Translations under genes and position numbers: made by a program
Shown: one piece after another, positions 16,851 through 24,541 of the stretch
How positions within the stretch are numbered: the stretch's first letter is position 1
Layout: each line of letters opens with the position of its first letter
Assembly (NCBI RefSeq): GCF_026341515.1
Contig: NZ_JAPEOK010000001.1
Coordinates: forward strand, 9,548,001-9,612,000
Origin: Streptomyces sp. NBC_00878
Lineage (GTDB): Bacteria > Actinomycetota > Actinomycetes > Streptomycetales > Streptomycetaceae
Reading direction: 5' to 3'
DNA length: 64,000 bases
The notes under the pieces: generated by a model
Told to the model about the DNA's origin: nothing
Database searches by the model: none
Seen by the model: only the letters and a program-made list of their open reading frames with translations

Positions 16851-17239
16851 CTTCTGTCGACCGGTTCATCCGAGCGGCGGCAGGACTCGGCGTCCGCCCG
16901 GACCGCCCCGCCGCTTGTGGCGGGGTCTTGTCGTCGGAAGGGATCTTGACGCACGGATGTCCCAAAAGCCGAGCGGAATCGGCGATTTGTGGGCTTACTC
17001 ACCACTCACCCGTTCGGGTGGACAGCCCTTTCTGTACGAGGGCGCCGAGGGGGTCGAGGACCCTCGTACCAGCACCGGGACGGTTCATACCGCACTGGAG
17101 CTACGTGGGTTGCGCAGCTCCCACGGGTCCGCAAAAGCAGCCCTGACTACGCCGTTCGGTGGTACACCGTTCGGCTCGTTTGAACCCTGGCCCGGACGCC
17201 TCGTCAGATACCTGCGCGACGCCGGGCGGTGGGGGTACG
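16851..17239. other. Unassigned spacer of about 390 bp
   Basis: No convincing gene on either strand. It holds a GC hairpin CCCCGCC-N6-GGCGGGG (16906-16925) followed on the plus strand by TCTTGTC, and several smaller stem-like stretches near 17040-17130. The promoter of the riboswitch transcript should be at its left end. Confidence 0.4.
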
Positions 17240-17548
17240 TCAGGTGTCGGAGCGCGGCGGTAGTGCGATCCGGCCTGCTCGGCGCTCACCGTCGAGGACG
17301 CGCAGCGCCCGCGCCAGGGTCGGTGCGTGCACCTCGTGCTCGCCGCGTTGGTGCATCAGGGCCAGCGCGTCACGCAGTGCGGTGGCCCTGCCGACCAGGG
17401 CCTGGGCGGCCCGCAGCCCGCGGTAAGTGTCCCCGGAGTGGGCCGGGTTGATCCGGCCGAGCAGGTCGACCACCTCCAGGTAACGGTCGATCAGTTCGGC
17501 CTCGGCACGGGTCAGGGCCGGCAGCGGCGGCAACTCGGGTGGAAGCAT
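17240..17548 (-). CDS. Small conserved-looking protein coupled to clpP, function unknown
   Basis: A 102-residue soluble, helical, Leu/Ala/Arg-rich protein: PALTRAEAELIDRYLEVVDLLGRI, then RGLRAAQALVGRATALRDALALMHQ, then ARALRVLDGERR. No known domain was recognised. It starts 7 bases after the ClpP stop, with GGCGG before the ATG, so it is co-translated with ClpP. Position suggests a regulator, adaptor or substrate of that protease. Confidence 0.65.
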   Translation of the reverse strand: MLPPELPPLPALTRAEAELIDRYLEVVDLLGRINPAHSGDTYRGLRAAQALVGRATALRDALALMHQRGEHEVHAPTLARALRVLDGERRAGRIALPPRSDT

Positions 17549-17555
17549 CCGCCGC

Positions 17556-18191
17556 TCACCTCGCGCCGGGTGCGCGCTGGGTGGACTTCCGGCTCGGGAC
17601 GATCCGGTCGATCAGTCCGTACTCCAACGCCGCCGGCGCGTCCAGGATCTTGTCCCGCTCGATGTCGGCACCGATCCGCTCCCGGCTTTGGCCGGTGTGC
17701 CGGGCGAGCATCTCCTCCAACTGCTCGCGGGTACGCATCAGTTCGTCGGCCTGAATGACCAGGTCGGAGGCCTGCCCCTGGACGGGCTCGGAGAACGAGG
17801 GCTGGTGGATGAGCACGCGGGCGCCCGGCAGCGAGTACCGCTTGCCCGGTGTGCCGGCCGCGAGCAGCACCGCCGCGGCGGACCCGGCCTGCCCCAGGCA
17901 GATGGTCTCCACCTCGCAGCTGACGAACCGCATCGTGTCGTAGACGGCCGTCATCGCGCTGAAGGAGCCGCCGGGAGAATTGATGTAGAGCGAAATGTCC
18001 CTGTCGGGCGCCTGGTACTCGAGGTGCATGAACTGCGCCATCACGTCGTTCGCCGAGACGTCGTCGATTGGCGTCCCGAGAAACACGATCCGCTCTTCCA
18101 GGAGCTTGGAGTACGGGTCCATGGTCCGGCTCCCCGAACTGTTGCGTTCGGTGAACTCGGGCAGGACATAGCGGGCGGACGGTCGGGCCAT
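17556..18191 (-). CDS. clpP: ATP-dependent Clp protease proteolytic subunit paralogue
   Basis: A 211-residue ClpP with the full catalytic triad: Ser104 (LGQAGSAAA), His129 (RVLIHQPS) and Asp180 ([19 protein letters not shown]). The core [12 protein letters not shown] is normal. The active-site turn is GQAGSAAAV rather than the usual GQAASMGA, and the N-terminus is longer than in the housekeeping ClpP1. This points to one of the accessory ClpPs that Streptomyces carries (S. coelicolor has five). No Clp ATPase gene is adjacent. The ATG at 18191 has AGGAG upstream. A strong palindrome at 18214-18236 overlaps the likely promoter. Confidence 0.92.
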   Translation of the reverse strand: MARPSARYVLPEFTERNSSGSRTMDPYSKLLEERIVFLGTPIDDVSANDVMAQFMHLEYQAPDRDISLYINSPGGSFSAMTAVYDTMRFVSCEVETICLGQAGSAAAVLLAAGTPGKRYSLPGARVLIHQPSFSEPVQGQASDLVIQADELMRTREQLEEMLARHTGQSRERIGADIERDKILDAPAALEYGLIDRIVPSRKSTQRAPGAR

Positions 18192-18213
18192 GACACACGC
18201 TCCTCCGGGAGAG

Positions 18214-18236
18214 GTCCTGTAGAAAATGTACAGGAC
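18214..18236. promoter_or_regulatory. Perfect 8-bp-arm palindrome over the clpP promoter
   Basis: GTCCTGTA-N7-TACAGGAC. On the minus strand a TTACGT and a TACAGG 17 bases apart give a plausible -35/-10 with the palindrome covering the -10, so a repressor is expected. It does not match the ClgR motif as I recall it. Confidence 0.55.
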
Positions 18237-18357
18237 GTACGTAACGTAGGGAGCGTGCTCCAGTGATCCACGGGAGTCAACAGACCCGGGGCGGCGGGTC
18301 CGAGGGCTGCGGCCCGGACCTGCGCACGAGCTGCACCCTCTGTTCCTGCGGGAACCC

Positions 18358-18386
18358 TTGACGCGGGATTGAAACGTTTCTACCGT
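18358..18386 (+). promoter_or_regulatory. Promoter with LacI-type operator before the ABC importer
   Basis: TTGACG (18358-18363), 17 bases, TACCGT (18381-18386). The spacer ends in the perfect GAAACGTTTC (18371-18380), the core of many LacI/CcpA-family operators, directly against the -10. The predicted 5' leader is about 140 bases. No lacI-type gene is in the window. Confidence 0.6.
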
Positions 18387-18531
18387 GCGGTGCAGCCGTA
18401 TCCATGAATGAAGTTTTCGTACGTGAACGAGGTGGCGATGTGTGGATCTCCTGTGGCGCCGGACGCCTTCGGGGGCCCGGATGGAAGCTGACATCGTTGT
18501 CCACCTGTGGGCGCCCGGGAGTTGAGCCGAC

Positions 18532-19491
18532 GTGACCACAACCCCCAGGGCCACAGCCGTTCCACGCCCTCCCGCGCCCCGCGACGCCGATGCCGGGCAG
18601 CCGGTCACGCCAAGGCGACAGAAGCGCCGCTCGGGCATTCACACCCCGTTCTGGTTCCTGCTTCCCGCCGTAGCCGTCTACGCGTTCGTCATCGTGTGGC
18701 CCAGCCTGCGCGGCGGCGTATACGCCTTCACCGACTGGAACGGCATCACGCCCGACTGGCACTGGGTCGGCCTCGACAACTTCTCGGATGTGCTGGCCGA
18801 TCGCGGAGCCAGGGCCGCACTGCTCAACACGGTGGTACTCGCCGCCTTGGTGACGGTCTTTCAGAACGTGTTGGGGCTTCTCCTCGCCCTGGGCGTGAAC
18901 ACCATGGTCAAAAGCCGCTACGTGCTTCGCGTGGTGTTCTTCGCCCCCGTTGTCCTCACGCCGCTGGTCGCCGGATACGTATGGAGCTATCTCCTGTCTC
19001 CGGAGGGCACCGTCAATGCCGTCCTGCGCGGTATCGGCCTTTCCTCGCTCGCCCACGACTGGCTCGGTGACCCGGGCACAGCGCTCTATGCCATCGCGGC
19101 CGAGATCATCTGGCAGTCGGCCGGATATTCCATGGTCATCTATCTCGCCGGTCTGCAAGCCATCCCCAGCGAGATCCTGGAGGCCGCCACCATCGACGGC
19201 GCCGGAGTCTGGCGCCGCTTTCGCAGTGTGGTTCTGCCGCTGCTCAACGGCGCCGTCGTCATCAACGTGATGCTGTGCCTCATCGGCAGCCTCAAACAGT
19301 TCGACCAGGTACTCGCCATGACCGACGGCGGCCCGGGCACAGCCACCGAGACCATTTCCACGACGATCTACAAGAACGCCTTCGCGCTCGGCGAATTCCC
19401 GCTCTCGATCGCGCTGTCCGTCGTCATGACCGTGCTCATCGCGTGTCTGGCCGCGATTCAGTACCGGCTGACCCTCAGAAAGGCCTCGTGA
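18532..19491 (+). CDS. Sugar-type ABC transporter permease 1 (MalF/UgpA-like)
   Basis: A 319-residue inner-membrane subunit of a carbohydrate importer. After a basic cytoplasmic N-terminus (about 35 residues), six membrane segments follow, the first [20 protein letters not shown]. The EAA loop that contacts the ATPase is [20 protein letters not shown] (about 214-233). The GTG start at 18532 is followed at the 3' end by TGATG, where the stop overlaps the start of permease 2. No ATPase is encoded in the operon; Streptomyces importers of this kind usually share MsiK. Substrate unknown. Expression is probably set by a LacI-type repressor. Confidence 0.93.
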   Translation: MTTTPRATAVPRPPAPRDADAGQPVTPRRQKRRSGIHTPFWFLLPAVAVYAFVIVWPSLRGGVYAFTDWNGITPDWHWVGLDNFSDVLADRGARAALLNTVVLAALVTVFQNVLGLLLALGVNTMVKSRYVLRVVFFAPVVLTPLVAGYVWSYLLSPEGTVNAVLRGIGLSSLAHDWLGDPGTALYAIAAEIIWQSAGYSMVIYLAGLQAIPSEILEAATIDGAGVWRRFRSVVLPLLNGAVVINVMLCLIGSLKQFDQVLAMTDGGPGTATETISTTIYKNAFALGEFPLSIALSVVMTVLIACLAAIQYRLTLRKAS

Positions 19492-20315
19492 TGCACGGCC
19501 GTTACTCATGGCGCACTTCGCTGCGCGAGGGCGCGCTGCTCCTGTTCGCCGTCGTATACGTCATGCCTCTGGTGAGCCTGCTGAGCGTGGCTCTGCGCAA
19601 GGAGGGCAGCGGTGCGAGCGCGCTCACACTCGACTGGCCGCCCACGTTCGACAACTTCGGTGAGGCCTGGACGGAGGCTCACCTCGGGGCGGCCCTCACC
19701 AACAGCGTCGTGGTCGCGGTGTGCAGCGTCGCGCTCATCGTCCCGATCGCGTCGCTGGCCGCCTATCCGCTCGCCCGGGTCACCCGCGCCTGGTCACGTG
19801 CCGCGTTCGTGTTCCTGGTCGGCGGACTGCTCATCCCAGGGCAACTCGCCCTTCTCCCGCTCTACACGACGATGCGCGACCTGGGCCTGCTGGGATCACT
19901 GTGGGCGGTCGTCCTCATCAACGTCGGCGGCCAGATCCCGTTCTCCGTGTTCCTCTACACCCTGTTCCTGCGTGAATTGCCCACCGACTACGAGGAGGCG
20001 GCTCTGCTCGACGGCTGTGGGCCGCTGCGGTCCTTCGTGCGCGTGATCTTCCCGCTCCTGCGGCCGATCACCGGCACCGTGATCATCCTCAACACCGTCG
20101 GCATCTGGAACGAGTTCTTCACCCCACTGCTCTATCTGTCCGGCAGCGGAACAGTCACCGCGCCCGTCGCCATCTACGGCTTCGTCAGTCAGTTCGTGTC
20201 CCAGTGGGAGCTCGTCTTCGCCGCGCTCCTGATGAGCGTGGTCCCCGTTCTGGTCGTCTATTTCGCGCTTCAGAAATACGTCATCAAGGGCTTCGCCGGC
20301 GGACTGAAGGGATAG
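19491..20315 (+). CDS. Sugar-type ABC transporter permease 2 (MalG/UgpE-like)
   Basis: A 274-residue permease, partner of the preceding gene. Its ATG overlaps the stop of permease 1 by one base. The EAA loop reads DYEEAALLDGCGPLRSFVRV, and the C-terminus ends FALQKYVIKGFAGGLKG, a signature of the MalG/UgpE family. Six membrane segments are apparent. A GTG one codon earlier is an equally possible start. Confidence 0.93.
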   Translation: MHGRYSWRTSLREGALLLFAVVYVMPLVSLLSVALRKEGSGASALTLDWPPTFDNFGEAWTEAHLGAALTNSVVVAVCSVALIVPIASLAAYPLARVTRAWSRAAFVFLVGGLLIPGQLALLPLYTTMRDLGLLGSLWAVVLINVGGQIPFSVFLYTLFLRELPTDYEEAALLDGCGPLRSFVRVIFPLLRPITGTVIILNTVGIWNEFFTPLLYLSGSGTVTAPVAIYGFVSQFVSQWELVFAALLMSVVPVLVVYFALQKYVIKGFAGGLKG

Positions 20316-20319
20316 CGCC

Positions 20320-21609
20320 GTGTACCTCAACTTCCTTTCGCCTCGGCGTCGTACACGCATGGTGACCTCGATCGCAGCCGTACTGGCGACGGTGATCGGC
20401 ACCGCGTCCTGTTCCACCATGGATACCGTCGAGGGGGACAACGTCCTGACCCTCGTCGCCAGCGGTGAGGATCCGGCCCGGGCCGTGATCGCCGAGTTCG
20501 AGAAGGCCAATCCCGGCATTCGCGTCCGCGCCGTATTCACCGAGGACGACGGCGCCTACTCCCAGCAGATCCGCACCCAGCTCGCCGCGGGCACCGCCCC
20601 CGATGTGTTCCGCATCTGGCCGGGCAACGGCGGCTCGGTATCCGTCGGCGCCCTCTCCGAGCAAGGCCTGCTGAGCCCGCTGACCGGTGCACCGTGGGAG
20701 AAGAAGCTCACGGAGGGCCAGCGCACGGTGTCTGCCGACGCGGACGGGAACCTCGTGGCCCTGCCCGTCACCATCGGCGGCATCGGGGCCATCTGGAACG
20801 ACCAGGCCCTCGCCGACACCGGACTCACCAAGCCGACGACCTGGAGCGAGCTCCTGAAACTCTGCGCCGACGCCCGCCGCCAGGGCAAAGTCGCCCTGGC
20901 ACTCGGACAGAAGGACTCCTGGGTCGGCCAACTCGTTCCGTACGCCCTGTCCGCGAGCCTCGTCTACGGTCGTGACCCCGGTTTCGCGGAACGTCAACAA
21001 CAGGGGCGCGCCGACTTCCAGGACTCCGCATGGCGGCAGACCTTGAACAAATACCTGTCCCTGCGCGACCACGATTGCTTCAACGACAGTCCCAACGGCA
21101 CCGGTTACGACGAACAGATGGCCATGGTGGGCACCGGAAAGGCACTGGGCGCGGTCCATGTCACCCAGGCCGTCGGTGCCGCGAAGGAAAAGGCGACGAA
21201 GGGCACCACGTTCTCCCTCTCCCCGCTTCCGGCGACCGATGACCCGGGGCAGACGCGTGTCCCTGTCGCCGTCGGTATCTCGTACGCCGTCAACGCCAAG
21301 GCGCACCGGCCGGAACTGGCACGGAAGTTCATCGATTTTCTGGCCACGGAGCAGGCGCAGGCGACCTACGCCAAGGTGTCGGGCAACGCTCCGGCCCTGC
21401 CCTCGCCCGACTTCAAGGAGGATGCCGTGAGCGGCCCGGTCCTGGCCGCTCAGCGCGACGGCCGGTCGACTGGATACCCGGACCAGAGCTGGCCGAGCCC
21501 CAAGATCCAGCAGGAGATGCTGATCGGCCTGCAGGAACTCATGAGCGGAGCGGTCGACTCCGGGGATCTGCTTCGGCGGATGGACGACGTGTACAGACGT
21601 ACACGGTGA
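20320..21609 (+). CDS. ABC transporter substrate-binding lipoprotein
   Basis: A 429-residue extracellular sugar-binding protein, third in the operon and 4 bases after permease 2. A signal sequence ends at a lipobox-like GTASC; the first position is Thr rather than Leu, so lipidation is likely but not certain. The mature protein starts with TLVASGEDPARAVIAEFEKANPGIRV, typical of family 1 solute-binding proteins, and contains GTAPDVFRIWPGN and a late TYAKVSGNAPALPS. Having the binding protein last rather than first is less common in these operons. Sugar not predictable. Confidence 0.92.
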   Translation: MYLNFLSPRRRTRMVTSIAAVLATVIGTASCSTMDTVEGDNVLTLVASGEDPARAVIAEFEKANPGIRVRAVFTEDDGAYSQQIRTQLAAGTAPDVFRIWPGNGGSVSVGALSEQGLLSPLTGAPWEKKLTEGQRTVSADADGNLVALPVTIGGIGAIWNDQALADTGLTKPTTWSELLKLCADARRQGKVALALGQKDSWVGQLVPYALSASLVYGRDPGFAERQQQGRADFQDSAWRQTLNKYLSLRDHDCFNDSPNGTGYDEQMAMVGTGKALGAVHVTQAVGAAKEKATKGTTFSLSPLPATDDPGQTRVPVAVGISYAVNAKAHRPELARKFIDFLATEQAQATYAKVSGNAPALPSPDFKEDAVSGPVLAAQRDGRSTGYPDQSWPSPKIQQEMLIGLQELMSGAVDSGDLLRRMDDVYRRTR

Positions 21610-21698
21610 GGCCTGCCGGCGGCGCGGGTCCTCCGCATTGTCTCTGACCTGCGCGTTCGCTGCCCAGTACGTATCGAACGGACATTTTGAACCCGGTC

Positions 21699-21704
21699 TA
21701 AGCT
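21699..21704 (+). promoter_or_regulatory. -10 box giving a leaderless phd transcript
   Basis: TAAGCT ends 6 bases before the ATG at 21711, the same spacing as for the antitoxin at 2644. No Shine-Dalgarno at a workable distance is present. No good -35 was found. Confidence 0.35.
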
Positions 21705-21710
21705 AGGGAC

Positions 21711-22001
21711 ATGGCCTACGAGATTCCGGTGACGCAAGCCAGGGCTGAGCTCGCCGACCTGATCAACCGGGTGGTGTACGGCGCTGAGCGCGTCGTCGTG
21801 ACGCGGCACGGGAAGCCGCTCGTCGCCCTGGTGTCCGCGGCTGACCTGGAACGACTGGAGAAACTCGACGCGGCGATCGATGCGGCGGCGGAGGAGTCGG
21901 TGGTCAGTGCGGTGTCCAGTGTCCGTGAGGTTGCTTCCGCTTCGCGGGAACGGCAGCGGTTTGGGATTGCGGCGGAGCACCGGGGGCCGGGGGCGTCTTA
22001 G
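21711..22001 (+). CDS. Phd/YefM-type antitoxin, no toxin gene beside it
   Basis: A 96-residue Phd/YefM protein. The DNA-binding N-terminal half is clear: YEIPVTQARAELADLINRVVYGAERVVVTRHGKPLVALVSAADLERLE. The toxin-binding C-terminus is Ala/Ser/Glu-rich. No RelE, Doc or other toxin gene follows; repeat arrays occupy the next 360 bases. The stop codon TAG lies in the first unit of a 9-bp tandem repeat whose other units have TGG or TCG at that place, so the end of the protein has been shaped by the repeat. It is either an orphan antitoxin or a plain autoregulator. Confidence 0.85.
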   Translation: MAYEIPVTQARAELADLINRVVYGAERVVVTRHGKPLVALVSAADLERLEKLDAAIDAAAEESVVSAVSSVREVASASRERQRFGIAAEHRGPGAS

Positions 22002-22045
22002 GCGTCTTGGGCGTCTTGGGCGTCTTCGGTGGCTTGGGCGTCTTG
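21992..22045. repeat. 9-bp tandem repeat at the end of phd
   Basis: Six units of GGCGTCTTG, one degenerate (GGTGGCTTG). In the phd frame each unit reads Ala-Ser-Trp; unit 1 has TAG in place of TGG. Confidence 0.75.
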
Positions 22046-22085
22046 GGTGTGGGGTGGTTGCGGATCGTTGCCGGGTGCGGGTGAG

Positions 22086-22118
22086 TGGGGGCTTGTCGAG
22101 CAGTTCCCCGCGCCCCTG
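22086..22118. repeat. Interspersed intergenic repeat, partial copy E
   Basis: GGGGGCTTGTCGAGCAGTTC and the following CCCGCGCCCCTG match, in reverse orientation, the right end of the complete element at 52759-52841, with changes. Confidence 0.5.
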
Positions 22119-22176
22119 GGTGGGTGGGGGTTGGGCGGCATGTAGCAGGCCGAGCGGTAGGCGCATTCAGCCGGAG

Positions 22177-22362
22177 CCCCCTGATACAGGCAAGCCATTA
22201 CCTCCTGATGCGTGCAAGCTGGCGCCCGGCTACAGGGAAGCCGTTGCCCTTGATGCACGCAAGCTGTTGCCCTTGATACAGGTCAACCGTTGCCCCCCAT
22301 GCACGCAAGGCGTTGCCCCCTGATACGCGCAAGCCGTTGCCCCTGATGCACGCAAGATCGTG
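22177..22362. repeat. Tandem array of about eight 23-bp units
   Basis: Units of 22-24 bp with consensus near CCCCTGATRCACGCAAGCYG plus TTG: 22177, 22201, 22225, 22247, 22270, 22293, 22316 and 22340. Units with GATACAG-like and GATGCAC-like centres tend to alternate. The last runs directly into the hairpin at 22360. No coding function is apparent. Confidence 0.8.
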
Positions 22363-22391
22363 CACCTCCGTCCGCTACAGCGGAGGTGCAC
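22360..22391. terminator. Terminator-like hairpin between convergent genes
   Basis: Perfect 11-bp arms GTGCACCTCCG and CGGAGGTGCAC around a 10-base loop, between phd with its repeats and the convergent membrane-protein gene. There is no strong U-run, as usual in Streptomyces. Confidence 0.65.
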
Positions 22392-22410
22392 GGTCGGTTC
22401 TTTGCGGGGG

Positions 22411-23511
22411 TCAGGTCGTCAGGGCGGGTTTCCGGGCGGCCGTGATCGGACCCGTGGTTTCCTTGCGGCGCTTCAATGCGCTGCCGAGGGCGATTGCGCC
22501 AAGGCCGAGGGCGGCCCACCAGGTCAGGGTCAGAGCCGGGCCGGATGCCGCGGCTCCGTCGAAGAACGTGATCGAGCGCAGTAGTGAGACGCCGGCGCCC
22601 GGCGGCAGCCACTGGCCGATCGTTCCGACCGGTTCGGGCAGCATCTCGGGAGCCGTCGCGGCGCCGGAGAACGGGTTGCCGAGCAGCATCACGACGAACG
22701 AGCCCAGCCCGATGCCCGGCCTGCCCATCAGGGCCGCCAGGCCCGCGACGGCGGCGCTGACCGCCAGCGTGGCCAGGCCCAGGGCGGCCGCCTCGGCCCA
22801 CCAGTTACCGGGCAATGCGCCGAGCCAGCTGCCGGCGAGCGCGGCCGCCACCACGCCGACGAGTGCGGCGGCGCCGATCAGCGCGGCGATCGCACGCCGG
22901 CCGCGCAGCCCGAGCAGGGTCACGACCACTCCCGCGGCGATGCCCGCCAGCGTCATCGGCAGCACGCTCGATGTCAGGGCCGAGCCGCGCGGGTCGGCCT
23001 CGGCGGCCGGCGCGACGTCGACCGTCCGTACCTGGGCGCCGCCTGCCTGTTGGGTCACCGACTGCTGGAGCAACTGGGCGACGAGCGGGCTCGCGGCCGA
23101 GGCGGTCAGCAGCTTCGGCCCCTGCTCGGTGACGACGACCGCGCCGTATACGGTCCGGTCCTCGATGGCGTCCCGGGCGGCGGCCTCGTCGGCGTAGCGG
23201 TGGATCTCGAAGGCGCCCTCGTGCCCTTCGAGCTGCTTCTGCACCTGGGCGGCCGCGGTCGCCGGGCCCGCCACACCGAGCGGCAGGTCGCGCGGCGCGG
23301 TGCGGGCCGCGGGCCAGGCGAAGGCCCACAGGGCGAGAGCCACCAGCACGGGGACCAGGAGGATGACGGCGGCGATGTGGCGGCCGTGCGACGGCGGCCC
23401 CTGCCGCTCCGACGGCTTCGGTCCCGATAGCGGTGGTTCCGGTGACGGCGCGGCGGTCCCGGCAGTGCCGGTCCCCGCGTGCGTTGCGGACGTAGCGGAC
23501 TTGGCGGACAT
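22411..23511 (-). CDS. YhgE/Pip- or ABC-2-like membrane protein
   Basis: A 366-residue membrane protein. After a 43-residue Ser/Pro/Gly cytoplasmic tail comes one membrane segment (IAAVILLVPVLVALALWAFAW). An extracellular domain of about 100 residues follows (with IHRYADEAAARDAIEDRTVYGAVVV, typical of ABC-2/YhgE exporters), then about five more segments. The last conserved part is the PEPVGTIGQWLPPGAGVSLLRS loop of that family. It is probably an exporter of drugs or lipids that relies on other components; no ATPase is adjacent. It is divergent from a TetR gene, with two copies of a 19-bp site between, and is the likely target of that repressor. Confidence 0.82.
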   Translation of the reverse strand: MSAKSATSATHAGTGTAGTAAPSPEPPLSGPKPSERQGPPSHGRHIAAVILLVPVLVALALWAFAWPAARTAPRDLPLGVAGPATAAAQVQKQLEGHEGAFEIHRYADEAAARDAIEDRTVYGAVVVTEQGPKLLTASAASPLVAQLLQQSVTQQAGGAQVRTVDVAPAAEADPRGSALTSSVLPMTLAGIAAGVVVTLLGLRGRRAIAALIGAAALVGVVAAALAGSWLGALPGNWWAEAAALGLATLAVSAAVAGLAALMGRPGIGLGSFVVMLLGNPFSGAATAPEMLPEPVGTIGQWLPPGAGVSLLRSITFFDGAAASGPALTLTWWAALGLGAIALGSALKRRKETTGPITAARKPALTT

Positions 23512-23537
23512 GGTCTCCCTCGATTCGGAGCGTTAAA

Positions 23538-23614
23538 AAGAAGGATCGTTCGTTTTGGGTTGGTCGACACTGTCCTGCGAGTGCCTGGCCTTGTCAAGAA
23601 GGAATGTTCGTTTT
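23538..23614. promoter_or_regulatory. Two 19-bp operator repeats between membrane-protein and TetR genes
   Basis: AAGAAGGATCGTTCGTTTT (23538-23556) and AAGAAGGAATGTTCGTTTT (23596-23614) differ at two bases. The second lies exactly between TTGTCA (23591-23596) and TACTTT (23614-23619), 17 bases apart. That promoter would start transcription at the TetR ATG (23626), 6 bases after the -10, so the TetR message looks leaderless. The first copy lies 27 bases upstream of the membrane-protein start. Confidence 0.65.
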
Positions 23615-23625
23615 ACTTTGGGCGC

Positions 23626-24258
23626 ATGGCTCGCGTATCCCAGGAACACCTCGACGCCCGTCGCCGTCAGATCCTCGACGGCGCGGCCCGCTGCTTCGCC
23701 CGCAACGGGTTCCATGCCACGTCGATGCAGGACGTGCTGAAGGAAGTGGATCTGTCGGCAGGCGCCGTCTACCGCTACTTCAGCGGGAAGGACGAACTGA
23801 TCGCGGCCATCGTCACCGAGGTCCTCGGAGGTATTCGCGATGCCTTCGAAGAGGCCGCCCGGCAGAGTCCGCCCCCACCGCCCGACGTGCTCGTGGGCCG
23901 GGTCATGACCCAGGTGCTCGGGCTGGGGGGAGCGGGAAAGCTCGGGCTGAGCTGGGAGGGAGAGGCCTCCTTCCCCCGGCTGATGGTCCAGGTCTGGACG
24001 GAGACGCTCAGGGACAGCGAGCTGTCGAAGGTGCTGCGCGAGGGCTTCGGCTTCGTGCGAACGGCCTGGGTGAAGGTCGTCGAGGGATATCAGGAGGCCG
24101 GGGTGATGCGGGCGGACATTCCCGCCGACCACGTCGCCAGGACCATGATCGCCACCGCGCAGGGGTTCGCCGCCCAGCAGGCGCTCTTCGGCCCGGCGCC
24201 CGCCGAGGTGATCCAGGACGGTCTACGGGGGTTGATGAGCATGGAGCCGCCGCGCTGA
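23626..24258 (+). CDS. TetR-family transcriptional regulator
   Basis: A 210-residue TetR protein. The N-terminal domain is canonical: [26 protein letters not shown], then the recognition region [19 protein letters not shown]. The C-terminal ligand domain is helical with no close family recognised. It is expected to repress itself and the divergent membrane-protein gene through the two 19-bp repeats. The ATG at 23626 lacks a Shine-Dalgarno and coincides with the predicted transcription start. Confidence 0.93.
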   Translation: MARVSQEHLDARRRQILDGAARCFARNGFHATSMQDVLKEVDLSAGAVYRYFSGKDELIAAIVTEVLGGIRDAFEEAARQSPPPPPDVLVGRVMTQVLGLGGAGKLGLSWEGEASFPRLMVQVWTETLRDSELSKVLREGFGFVRTAWVKVVEGYQEAGVMRADIPADHVARTMIATAQGFAAQQALFGPAPAEVIQDGLRGLMSMEPPR

Positions 24259-24352
24259 CGTGACCCGGTCCGACCGGCGGGGCGCAGGTCGACGATCAGG
24301 TCGGCCCGTCGGCTCGTTCTCCGAGATCCTCGTGCGCATCCCCGCGTGGCGG

Positions 24353-24368
24353 TTAACGTCCCTGAAAT
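24353..24368 (+). promoter_or_regulatory. Candidate GlnR box upstream of ureA
   Basis: TTAAC-N6-GAAAT fits the actinobacterial GlnR consensus gTnAC-N6-GaAAC at 8 of 10 positions, with the right spacing. GlnR is known to act on urease genes in Streptomyces. It lies 174 bases before the ureA start. Confidence 0.5.
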
Positions 24369-24452
24369 CCCGCGCAACTAGCCTGCACCACCACGTCACC
24401 AGGGGTTTTCGCAGCCCGGGACGCGCAGAGTCGCGCACTTCCGGCCGCGTAC

Positions 24453-24517
24453 CGCAGTCGCGTACTGCGTCCGAGCCCTGCGTGGTGGCTGCGGCAGCCG
24501 GACCCCGCACGGTCCGG
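24453..24517 (+). promoter_or_regulatory. Two stem-loops in the ureA leader
   Basis: CGCAGT-N5-ACTGCG (24453-24469) and CCGGACC-N6-GGTCCGG (24498-24517). The second ends about 12 bases before the ureA Shine-Dalgarno. They could attenuate or stabilise the transcript; no known riboswitch was recognised. Confidence 0.35.
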
Positions 24518-24541
24518 AGCGAGGACTGTGAGGTGGACGCC

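Noticed and set aside
16717..17451. Plus-strand 244-codon frame across the riboswitch region
   Set aside because: It runs antisense to the riboswitch and to the 102-residue gene, has no start signal and no domain.
18404..18535. A 43-codon frame between the LacI-type promoter and the ABC permease, its TGA overlapping the GTG start of the permease
   Set aside because: No Shine-Dalgarno, no recognisable sequence, and codon use is not clearly coding. A leader peptide remains possible but is not supported.
22177..22362. CRISPR array
   Set aside because: The period is 22-24 bp with no separate spacers, units are degenerate and there are no cas genes.
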